From contig NC_079879.1 of NCBI RefSeq assembly GCF_029227915.1, forward strand, positions 9,112,001-9,176,000: 64,000 nt of DNA, in the 5' to 3' direction. Positions 1-12,936 of this stretch are shown one piece after another. Position numbers and translations under genes: made by a program. Source of the stretch: Hydractinia symbiolongicarpus (lineage: Eukaryota; Cnidaria; Hydrozoa; Anthoathecata; Hydractiniidae). The notes beneath the pieces are model-generated. The model saw only the letters and a list, made by a program, of their open reading frames with translations, did not search any database and was not told the DNA's origin. Every line of letters begins with the position of its first letter. Position 1 is the stretch's first letter.

Positions 1-604
1 GTTATAGCGCGAAGTCAATAAAACTACTTTAACGTCAATATCCTATATTAAATTAACGAAGCCATTACAGTGCACCTAAAACTTTGGGGTCAAATAACTT
101 GGAAACGAGGTGGTGACGTCAATGATTTTTCACTGCATAGGGAACACAAAGGACCAATTTGGGTAATTTTCCCAAATCTGGATCCCCAAATCCGTTTCGG
201 AATGGAGGGGCTAATGTCATCAAAAAAACCTTTAAACCCTATCTCTGCAACTGTTTGTCAATAGTACATGATCCTATAAATTTTCTTGATCAGAGTTTCA
301 AGATCTATACGATGAACACAACAGGTATACAAAGTTAAAAAAAATTGGGGTTTTTGACGGGCCATTGCTAACGTCAGCAAATTTTTAAAACCTTATATCT
401 CATTAACTGCTCATCAAAAGCACATGATCATATACATTTTCTTGATCAACAGTTTAAGCTCTACACAATAGAGGCAACCTGAAAACAAGGTTTTTATCTT
501 TTTGTGGATGGGTTGCTGACATCATCAAAATTTAAATGACATTTCTTTTTCATTTTTATCCCCCCTTGGTGGATTTTTCCATGGGCTTTATCGACTAGTA
601 ATGG
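1..604 (+). repeat. Dispersed repeat copy A, cut by the window start
   Basis: This stretch matches, in reverse orientation, 57963-58572 along nearly its whole length. Shared blocks include the opening around 30-60, a gaccaatttgggtaa block near 152, the gatccccaaat block near 180 and a closing tatcgactagt block at 590-599. Several tgacgtca-like words recur in both copies. No protein-coding signal is present. A translated 64-codon frame at 70-264 starts with GTG and only reflects the repeat. The family is unnamed here and the left end lies outside the window. Confidence 0.8.
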
Positions 605-2336
605 AATAATGGTATCCCGGGTGAGCTAGTGTTTCCATGAGAGATACTCCAGGTGAGTTAGCGTTTCCACGAGAGACACAGACATTTCAATGAGATACGT
701 CTCAAGGGTAAGGTTGGAAACACACGCATCTGGGGGCTCCCCATTACCAAACCTGAAATCCTTCCCATTCCTCCAAACTTAAGTGTAGTTAACATGAAAC
801 AAGAGAAATATACTTCTATACATAGAATGTTGTGTGGTTATTTTTGTTGTTGCTTCACAAAATACTTTTTTAAGAAGATTTTAGGTATTGCCCTTGTTTT
901 ACAAAAATTAATGAGCCTTAAATTTTGACTGTTTTTGTTTTTTTCTTTTTCCTTTCTTTTAATTCGCTTCATGAAAATCCCTAGTAAAATGTCCTCCCTC
1001 ATAACTTTCAACAAAATAAATTAAATCAGCGTTTGCTTGTACTAGAAACATCCTTATGCTAAAAACTTAATATGATTAACTCTGAGGTCAGAAATTAGGG
1101 CGCAAGATATTAACACGATTTAACGCTAGATGGAAATCAAGCCTAAATAATAAACAAATAGCCTTTTTTATTACAAGTTTCTTAGCTGACTGTTTAGCAC
1201 CTAGCCACACCTATATAATTAGAAAGGGATCATATATAACAGATGTTATGGTTGAAGCAAGTTGCTTAAATTGTTGGATCATTTTTAAACCAAACTAGCT
1301 AGCTAAGCTAGATTTAATAACTGGGTTGCTTTTAATAAAAAATTATCTAGCTACCTATATATATATTAACTAACTATAGTTAAACAGTTAGCTAGATAAA
1401 GACATCGAAAACATATTTTATTTTATAAGCATTTAGCTTTCTTTTGGTAAAGCTTTCTGCTTTCTTATTGAAAATACAGCTACCTGGCTGGATGCCACAA
1501 CACTTAACTGTGACCCAGCTGACTACTTTACTGTTGTGTCCCAGCTGCCGACTAGAAGTGTTCCCCCGAAACATAGGGCTGGGTCGTATGCTAATCAGGT
1601 CCGTAAAATTATGCTCTGCAATGACAGGATGTTTTTAAACTTTTAGGTTTCCGGGAAAAATCCAACCTCAATTTCTAGACCTATTGTCTCTTTTTTGCAT
1701 GTAGTCTGATATCAAAAAGGGGTACACTTTTTCTTTTCTTCTAATTTTAATGTTAAACTTCTTGCTATTGGATTGTTAACTTTGTTACCTGGAAAAATAG
1801 GTGCTCCCAAATTAAACTTTTTTTGTAAACAAAATACCTGGTTTAAAGGCTTTTTAAGGTTTAAATTTTCTTAACAGACTTTTAATAGACTAATTTCATT
1901 CTTTTACAGACCTTCAGTTTGTCGCGTTCGTTTAATATTTCGTAATCAATTTTTGACGTCTTTTTTTTAACAGGATTTTTTAAAAAGTTATTGACAACGT
2001 CGTTGCAGATAGTCCCCGTCGTTCTTGTTTCGTTAAGTCCTTGTAGTATTTATGTGCGAACGGAATTTTATTAAAAACTTGTATTTTGTAAACTCTTCCA
2101 TCGCTTTGGCGACCAACGTCCCAAATATCAAGCATTGTGAATTCGTATCTACTTACGGCTATAGTAAAATTATACTATGCATTTTCTTATAATTAAAAAA
2201 TTCCAAGTCACTACGAGGGGGACTTGTATTACCACATGCTTTACATCAATCGCTTCTAGACAATGCGAAAAGTTCCACTTTCTTCAAATTCCTTCGCTAC
2301 TCTAAACCATTTAGCTCCTGTATCTGGCATGTCAAC
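605..2336. other. Intergenic stretch, no gene seen
   Basis: The stretch is AT-rich with tagctagc-type simple motifs near 1295-1400. The only recognisable content is a dispersed-repeat block at about 1905-2045. Open frames here are short, have no homology that I recognise and lack splice context. Confidence 0.5.
1905..2045 (+). repeat. Short dispersed repeat, copy 1 of 3
   Basis: The core around 1985-2040 (aagttattgacaacgtcgtt, then gcagatagtcccc) recurs at 29201-29292 with few changes, and in weaker form at about 6568-6635. It has no coding potential. Being spread over 27 kb in one window suggests a common genomic repeat. Confidence 0.6.
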
Positions 2337-2891
2337 ATATCTTATCGGCAAAATTTTCGTCACCTCCGTAATTTTCGTCACTTTTGTCCGACGAAAAATT
2401 TTGTCTGACGAAAATTTTTGCCCATTTTGGATTATTCTTATAAGGCGGATTTTCACGGAGCGAATTAACGGCGAATTGTATCTAAGCATGCGCAGTTTTG
2501 TTTGTTTTGATTTTGCATCGAAATATTTGCTTCGCTGAAAAGTAGAAACAGTTCTAACTTTTTCGTGGCTAAAGGTTTCGCTGCTAGATTTTGACAAATC
2601 AGAACCCGGTTAACCAATTTAAACAATGAATTTGGCGCCCAATTTATTTTGTCAGAAAAGATACAAGATGCCCTGGGGACGAGGTTGGGACCAGTTGGTT
2701 GCTTGTAAAATTCTATCAACAGAGTATAACTTATATGAATTTTCGAGATCAATATGTAAATTTTAAAATATTAGAAAATTTGCTTTTGGACAAATTTTTC
2801 GTCAGACAAAATTTTTTCGTCGGACATAACTTTCGTCACCAAAGAAAAATTTCGTCACTTTTCTCCGACAAAGTTTTGTCCGATAAGATAT
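2337..2891. mobile_element. MITE-like element with long terminal inverted repeats
   Basis: The left end (from 2337, atatcttatcgg) and the right end (to 2891) are reverse complements over roughly 90 bp with indels. Both arms are built from iterated ttcgtca and tccgacgaaa words. The roughly 370-bp middle codes for nothing that I recognise and includes the ccctggggacgaggt word at 2671-2685. Long AT-rich inverted ends on a half-kilobase non-coding body fit a non-autonomous DNA transposon. I did not find a convincing target-site duplication, so the outer edge may be off by a few bases. Confidence 0.65.
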
Positions 2892-3991
2892 CCACGACAC
2901 TCGTTTCAAATAACATCGCTAGTTTTTTATATAATTCTACTAGCAGTTGACGGACTTATTCGAAAGTACTTGCAATTGGTAATTGAGCATCTCCACTTTT
3001 GAGATACCATAATGTGATGCATAAGCGTTCACTGGGACCTGTAACGTCACGAAAACGAGACGATTTTATAATAAAAAGAGCAACCCAGAATAGTAATTCG
3101 TGATCCAACAGCATGAAGTCCTTTATCAAATTTAAACACAACCGTTTTGAACGTCCCTCCTGAAAAAATTTTCTTATCCAAATTTTCTTTTTCTTTGAAA
3201 CATTCTCTCTTTTTTTCTGTCTTCGACGTATAATTATAATAGACAAAAGAGATAGTTTTAGTTTATAGGATAAAATTAATCTTTTGTTTACAGCAGCAGC
3301 TATTTTTAAAAAAAAATTCGCACAATGAAATTGATTTCTGCTCGAGAGCAAAAATCTTTTTGCGTTATAGCGGAAAATGCAGTCGAATGGAAACGAGCCT
3401 TAATTGTAGCAGCCAAACATTTTTTCTCTTGTTCTGCTTGCACTTCAGACTTAGTAGTGCAGTTTTCCTGCACAAAGATCTCAAGACATTTTGTTATCTG
3501 ATAACTTCTGGGCGAAGTAGGAGCCGCAGACGAACCCACTACACTACGTGCGGCAATATGTTAGTGATGAACTCAGATAGTTACGAATAAAGTACGGATG
3601 TGCTATGATAAAAATTCACCTATTATGTATCTCTGCTGGATTTATTCGCTTGTTAGCGTGAACCGCTGAGTATGAACACATCTGACTAGTGACAAACATG
3701 GTAATAAAACATTGTGAGCACTAAGGACTAAAATAACATCTTAAATGACCTTTAATATCATACTTAAACGTTTTTTTTTATATATAACAAGAAGCCCTTG
3801 GGGCTCTAAGAATTTCCGAGCGCTACCAAAATATTTGATGAAAACCTGCTAATTCGTTGTGTTATTGTGTCAAACATTCGAAGGGGTTAGGTGCATGAAC
3901 CTCTGAAGATAAAGGCCATCAGTGACATTATATCTAGAAAAAACGCAAACAAAATGAAACGTGTCATAATAAACTCACATTTTAAAAGAAA
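2892..3991. other. Intergenic stretch with a dispersed-repeat fragment
   Basis: No gene is supported. The block at about 3358-3405 (tatagcggaaaatgcagtcg and following) recurs at about 28446-28492 in an intron of the TTC31-like gene. The frames at 2956-3351 and 3306-3539 on the minus strand fall in this repeat context and show no family signature. Confidence 0.5.
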
Positions 3992-5004
3992 TTGCTAACA
4001 AAAAATACAGCCTATCATTCGTGGTTGAAAGTCTTGCGATTGAAACGTTTATGGTCTTAAACGGCATTAGTTGACAAAAAATCAAAATTTTGATGTGACC
4101 ATCATTTTCAGCATACTTTTTTTATTAACTGTGTCAATTTTTGTCGAAAATAAAGCAGTTTTAATTTTTGGATAAATTTTGGCCTGAAATGACATTTAGG
4201 TGACAAAAACCAAACTTTTGTACCATCATCATTTTCAGCATACTTTATTTGTTAACTGTGCCAGATTTAGTCAAAAATGAAGTGGTTTTAATTTTTGGAC
4301 CAATTTTAGCCTAAAATAGCATTTAGGTGACAAAAATCAAAATTTTGATGTCACCATTATGTTCAGCATACTTTTTTTGTTAACTGTGCCAAATTTTGGT
4401 AAAAATAAAGTAGTTTTAATTTTTGGACCAATTTTGGCCTGAAATGACATTTAGGTAAGAAGAAATCAAAATTTTGATGTCACCATCATGTTTAGCATAC
4501 TTTATTTGTTTACTGTGCCAAATTTTGGTAAAAATAAAGTAGTTTTAATTTTTGGACCAATTTTGGCCTGAAATGACATTTAGGTAACAAGAAATCAAAA
4601 TTTTGATGTCACCATCATGTTCAGCATACTTTTTTTGTTAATTGTGCCAAAATTTGTCAAAAATAAAGTAGTTTTAATTTTAAGACCAATTTTGGCCTAA
4701 AATAACATTTAGGTAACAAGAAATCAAAATTTTGATGTCACCATCATGTTCAGCATACTTTATTTGTTTACTGTGCCAAATTTTGTTGAAAATAAAGTAG
4801 TTCTAATTTTTGGACCAATTTTGGCTTAAAATGACATTTAGGTGACAAAAATCAAAATTATTATGTCACCATTATGTTCAGCATACTTTTTTTGTTAACT
4901 GTGTCAAATTTTGTCGAAAAACAAATACCAATTTTGGCCTGAAGCATCAATACTAGACTTCTCAGTAGTTAAGGAGCTTGAGTACGAAGTTTACATCTGT
5001 GACG
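3992..5004 (+). repeat. Repeat element with about seven internal 129-bp tandem units
   Basis: A leading block (tgctaacaaaaaatacagcc onward) is followed by tandem units marked by cagcatac (tagcatac in one unit). These occur near 4109, 4235, 4364, 4492, 4621, 4751 and 4879, a spacing of 126-130 bp. The array closes with a shared tail ending near tacgaagtttacatctgtga. The same head, unit and tail occur at 30542-31037 with only three units. Units differ by point changes, so the array is not a recent homogeneous satellite. No coding frame is conserved across units. Confidence 0.9.
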
Positions 5005-7162
5005 GACCAACATGAAATCCCAGGGTCGATTTTTTCTCAAAAAATGCTCCGAAAGAAAAAACGACGGTTTTAAAGAATTTCCTACGCCTTCGGGCGCGGA
5101 AATTCAAAAACACGATGTTTCTTAACATGACGCTGAGATTATAAATACTTTTAACTTCTAATCTACAACATATTGAGAGAAGTGAAGATAGATTGACAGA
5201 TCTTTGTAAAAAACATTAAAACAGGACCCTGGGGACAAATTTTCAGAAAATATTTAAAGTTAAGAAGCATCTAGACCAACCTCGATAGGAACAGCAAGAA
5301 CAAAATAGAAAAAAAAGCCCTGGGATCGAGTTTACATCCAGACTGAACACAACGGTGGGACCTACCGCAAAAATTTCGAAGAGGTTTAACTTCGTCTATT
5401 AGCCACTTTCATTATTATTAATTGATTTACCATGTTTAACCCCATTCATTTGCGCTCTTTCAACAAGCACATTTATCAGTCTTAAATGAAGCTTATGAAT
5501 TTAGATAAAAGACCAATATGCGGTCGAGTGGTTTATTTAGTAATACAGTTTCATTATTCGGTTATGCGGTTACGTCATTCGGTTATACGTGGGGCGAATA
5601 AATGGTCGAAAATTAGAAAATTTGCATGGTAGATAATTAGTCAAAAAAAAAAAAATTTCCATGGTGCGAATTAAGTCCAAAGTCTAGTTTGTCAGAGAAA
5701 AAAAATTAAACAGAGAAATAAAATTGACGAAAAAAGCAGAACCTGTTTTTTTTAAACTTCAAATGAAGAAAAATATATACATAAACAGAAACCTGTAAAG
5801 TCTCACCCAGATAAACGAATTTTAGGAGCGTTTACTCCTAAAGTAGCAAAACAATGTTTGGGGTGAAATTTAAAAAATCAATTTATAAAAAAGTAGCTGG
5901 ATAAACTGCGCAAATCGTCCAGCTAACTAGCAGCCAGCAAGTCGTAAGGTCAAACACACCAATTAGTCAGCTAGCTGACCTGAACATATTTATGAAAAAG
6001 GCTGGTTTTCCACTATTTCTTGAAATTCAAAAAAAACCCACCCTGCCAAAGTTTGCAATCAATGACAAGTAAACTCAACCTCAATCCCAGGGCTTTCTCT
6101 TTTTGATATAAGGACGGCGAGAATTTCTTAGTAAACTTTGACTGGTATTATATTGACAAGATACAAAGAATGCAGCTCACAACGACAAACCAACACTCAA
6201 TTTTGCCGGCCATTCTTCTAGAAATAAAATCTTTGCTGACAACTACATTTTGGTCGAAATAATATAGACTTTTCATCCAACCATAATAAAAGGTCATTTC
6301 ACCTTGCAGTAGTTCATACATGCCACGCGGATTATATTGATTCGCTTGTAACCCGCATATTAACACAGCAAATATAAACAAATCGGTACTATAATGAAGG
6401 GATTATTATTAAAATAAAAGTAAGAAATATTGTCGCAAATATTTGTCAGTACTTTCACCAAAATTTGATGCAGTCGACCCCGGTCGGGGGTCCTAGGTCT
6501 GAATTAAAAATAACCCTTATGTTTATATTTTTCTTTGTTGTTACTATCCTTTAATATCACGTTATCAATTTTTTGGCGCGTTTTTTGATATGAAGAGCCT
6601 TCATGAAAACCTATTGATAACGCCGTTTTGTTTTTTAAGTAAAGTACCTATTATAACCTAACGACGGGCTCATGACATCGTTTATCCTGGTTAACTGAAA
6701 GGGAAAACAACACTGTTTACAAAGCGTCTCTGCAAAATTAAAACCTCGTGGAAAATTTAAAATTCGTTATAACTAAACTAACAAAGAAACTAGAAGCATA
6801 ATTTGAAAAAAAAAAATCGCGGGAATTTTTTCGTTTACAAGGTATCCCTCTTGCCATCCAATGAATTTTAAACCAGTCAGTGACCATCAACACCATCCTT
6901 TCATGAACGCCGCGAATGCTGAGTTTTGAAAAAATACTGTTCTGAACAACTTTTGCTCGCAACTTTTTTTTCGCAGATTAATTTCCCCCCCTCCATAATG
7001 GTAATACATGTAAAAAGTTTTAAATACACAAATTGCACATCTTTTAACGTGATAAAAAAAATTTTGTTTTTACGTTATCACGGTGAAAATATATTATAAA
7101 AACAGTGCTTTAAAAGCAATTTCTGTATTTCTTGTGCGTGTGTTAGACACCAGCTGTGCACT
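5005..7162. other. Intergenic stretch, no gene seen
   Basis: The stretch is AT-rich and lies downstream of PTGR1. It contains short simple repeats and a weak copy of the 1905-2045 repeat at about 6568-6635. I see no supported exon. A frame at 6148-6381 on the minus strand was considered and rejected because it lacks an ATG at its start. Confidence 0.5.
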
Positions 7163-9858
<2,696 letters not shown>

Positions 9859-10190
9859 TTTCAATGTTGTGCAAGCCTTTCTTTCTCTCAGTGTTAGTTT
9901 TTTAAGAGTGCTGCTTCTGTAAGATATTGTTTTGTAGAGTAAACAATCACAAAAGGTTTACCGATAGTCAATAGATAGATTTAAGTTTCTCAAATTTCTT
10001 AATAACTAGCACTATCTAATCTAATTTTATTTTCTACCGAGAAGCGAATGCAATTTTTACTTATTTTTCAATTCTACAGTACAGTTTTTCTCTGGTTGGT
10101 TAATAATTCGTTGAGTAAAGTTAGTTTTTCTGAAAAACGAGAAACTGTCGCTAAATTTATTCCATCATTTTGTAAAATTCTAAAAATACT

Positions 10191-10434
10191 CCAAAATTTA
10201 TACCATTATTACGCGCAAATGTTATATGAGTCAAAATCAGTACGGGCGAAATCGCGATTTTTTTTCTTCTACTTCTTATTTAGCAAAAATGTTTCATATT
10301 TGTTGAATTCGGTAATATCAAGAATTGGTATAGTGCTAACAAAAATTATAACTTTCTTGTCATGCACCAAAATATATACCATAATTACGCACATATGGTA
10401 TGTGTACCAAAATTAGTACGCGCGAAATCGCGAT
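10191..10434 (+). repeat. Two diverged 68-bp direct repeats
   Basis: Copies at 10191-10258 and 10367-10434 share the order ccaaaat, ataccat, attacgc, then gcgaaatcgcgat, with scattered substitutions. A partial third copy follows at about 10449-10485. The spacing is 176 bp. Confidence 0.7.
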
Positions 10435-11369
10435 GATGATGTAGGGTGCACCAAAATTAAAACGCGTCAAATTTTATACCAATAAGGTATATATTTATTG
10501 ACCAAACTGTATGTATTCTCAAAAACTTTACTAAAAAAAAGTTCACCAATACTTGTTTGTAAAAACATTCCTCAGTATGTCTGACATTATGCTTAAGTTA
10601 TGCGCAGGACATTTGAAATATGAGGCTTGATGACGGGAGCTGAAAAATCCCACATTCCTTTAAAAAATTAAAAATGTTGTTGTAGTAAAGCATCAATGTT
10701 TTATCTAAAAATACGAAGACTTATGTGCAATTCTTAAAGACAAAGTTTTCACCATTTTGGCCATTTTTTAGTATATCCACCCACCCAGTCTTTGAAACGG
10801 CCACCCCTGGAAATTAAACTTAAGACAAAAAAAAAAAAGTAAATAGGAAATGTTGAATGATAGGTTAGATGCCTTAAAATGTACAGATGTTTGGTTGTTT
10901 TGAAGCTTTAAGACAGAAGATATTCACGTACTTCATTATGTCACTTTGTAATAATTTGTGTCAGCCTTCAGAATTTGGCAACATAATTGCTAATTGCTGA
11001 TGTATTTTTTAATAAGATAAGCTGGTCTCTGCAATTATTTGCCAATGACAAAATCAGTCACAAAAATTTTTTACATTTCGATCATACACACAAAAAATGA
11101 AAAATATAACAGAGAAAAATAATTTTTTTCTGCAGTGTAGTTTTGTTGCCTGCTAGGGCAATGCATGAAGCATTGTAACCATTAAAAGTTTTAAATGAGC
11201 TTCAAAATCAAAAAAAGTTATTTCACTTTCCCACGTTTATTTTAAAGGTTACCGATGCTTATAAAAGTTTACTCCAAAAAAGTTTACTCCAAAGAATTCC
11301 CATAAAAAAACTTACATAAGTCAAAATTACTAATAAAAGTGTTATGTCACTTTCTGTACTATTGGGCAG

Positions 11370-11735
11370 GGGCGGTTTAATTAGTACTTATTAATTAGCA
11401 CTTATTAATTTTTTTTTTAAAAAAGCAAATTTTTCAAACTTCATTCTCAAACTTTTATGAATAAAAAGTCGAAATACAAACAAAAAATATTAGTAAGAAT
11501 CTGTCTTTTATGAAATATCAATATTTTTATTTTCATCTTTATCATCGTTCTCTTTGTCTATCTTGAGGAATTCATAGTCATAATAAAAATCATTGCTTTT
11601 TGTGCTGATCCAAATAAGTGGGGAGGATGGGGCGCTTATTAGAGCAGGGCGCTTACTTAAAATTATTTTTCTAACCCCAGGGCACTTATTTGACAGGGGC
11701 GCTTATTGGGCACCGGCTGCTTAATCTGTCATTTA
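11370..11735 (+). repeat. Dispersed repeat with iterated gcttatt words
   Basis: Words such as gggcgcttatt, gggcgcttactt, gggcacttatt and a closing taatctgtcatttacggta recur within 360 bp. This style of repeat is common at the ends of animal DNA transposons. The class cannot be set from this copy alone. Confidence 0.5.
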
Positions 11736-12776
11736 CGGTATTTACCCGTTTATAAAATTTATACTTTTCGTGTAAAATATAATGAAATATTAATGATAAA
11801 TATTACATGCTTGTACATATCATATGATTTAATTGCAATATAGCGAAGATATCATGCAAATAAAGGTAAACAAAAGATTTTAATTTTGCCACTCTTTTTT
11901 GGCTTTGGCTAACCCTTGGAAATTAGAATAATAAGAGAAAATTTACCAAAGGAGATATTTTTATGCGAGAAACATTTCTTTTGTTGTTTGCAACAAGTTA
12001 CTGATTGGTATAACAGGTAACGTTCCATATTTTCTAATAGGGAGGACTAAGTGCAAAGTTGTTATTTTATATTTAGACGATAAACAATCCAACGGTAAAT
12101 TAAGTTAATTTAGTTAGGTTAATGTTATTATATAGTTGTTCCGGCTTTAATTTCATTGTCAAAGTTATTCTAACCAATCCAAGTTTTATTGGTTTTAGAT
12201 GATATCCCAATTTTTGAGCTGTTTCAAAACAGTGAGGAGACCGTGTTAGATGAGAAATGGAGCTAAACTGCAAGTTTTGCTCATGTTAATTGTGGTGACA
12301 GAAGTACAGTTCTTTAGCATTGTGGTTAGTATACATTAGGTTTACCTTAGTCATTGAGGATGTCATGTAGAGCCTGGCACATTGGGGGTGGTTTCTCATC
12401 TTAAAGGTTGCCAGGAATATTAGTCTCACTTGTAAAGGAACTGGACCCTCTCCAGGTCTTGATTATTAATGGTTGCATATAGGACCCAACACCCCACACT
12501 GCACAAGTTCTTTAAGTGTACCTTACAGCTTACAGTTACCCACCCTTCCACCCTTTTTATATTTCGATTTTTTTCACCTATTTTTTCTTTATTTTATGTC
12601 ATCAACACACCTATGAATGGTGTATGTGAGATAATTATTCAACTTATCATTGTGGTGCAATGAAATCGAATCGAAATATCATGGACGTGTTCAATGCAAC
12701 TGAAGACAACTGCATCACAACTGTTATGGGAGCACACAGCACAACACAACCAGACAAATTGCTTCTGCCTCATTAG

Positions 12777-12936
12777 CATGTGGCTGACGCTCAGGACATG
12801 TTGATGCATCTGAAGCTCAATGCATCCCATCTGTCTCATGCACCTGACGCTCAGGGCATGAAGACGCCTATAATGCATATCCGACGCTCTGGATATGCAT
12901 TACATATTTGTGCATATCCTGACGCTCAAGATATGC
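12777..12936. repeat. Row of five small hairpins sharing a GACGCTC-type loop
   Basis: Five consecutive imperfect palindromes lie at about 12777-12800, 12804-12825, 12837-12860, 12873-12900 and 12911-12936. Each places gacgctc (gaagctc in the second) at its centre. The flanking arms change together: catg arms in units 1 and 3, atgcat arms in 2, atgcatatcc paired with ggatatgcat in 4, and tgcatatc paired with gatatgca in 5. Unit 4 has a perfect 10-bp stem. Function is unknown. Confidence 0.75.

Larger units (their letters stand above)
9859..12776. other. Intergenic stretch 5' of PTGR1, repeats only
   Basis: No coding exon is supported. Two 68-bp direct repeats lie at 10191-10258 and 10367-10434. 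A repeat rich in gcttatt words lies at about 11370-11735. The 122-codon frame at 10048-10416 overlaps the direct repeats and has no homology that I recognise. The PTGR1 promoter should lie just above 9858, but I see no clear core element. Confidence 0.5.

Noticed and set aside
6148-6381. 77-codon minus-strand frame with a signal-peptide-like start and hydrophobic tail, suggesting a small secreted or anchored protein
   Set aside because: Its first codon is TTG; the first in-frame ATG comes after the hydrophobic start. No splice partner and no family match.
10048-10416. 122-codon plus-strand frame upstream of PTGR1
   Set aside because: It lies across two diverged direct repeats and does not start with a supported exon. 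Composition is low-complexity Phe/Ser/Tyr from T-rich DNA.
12777-12936. CRISPR-like array
   Set aside because: The spacing is irregular, the constant part is a 7-bp loop instead of a 24-40 bp repeat, and the genome is eukaryotic.
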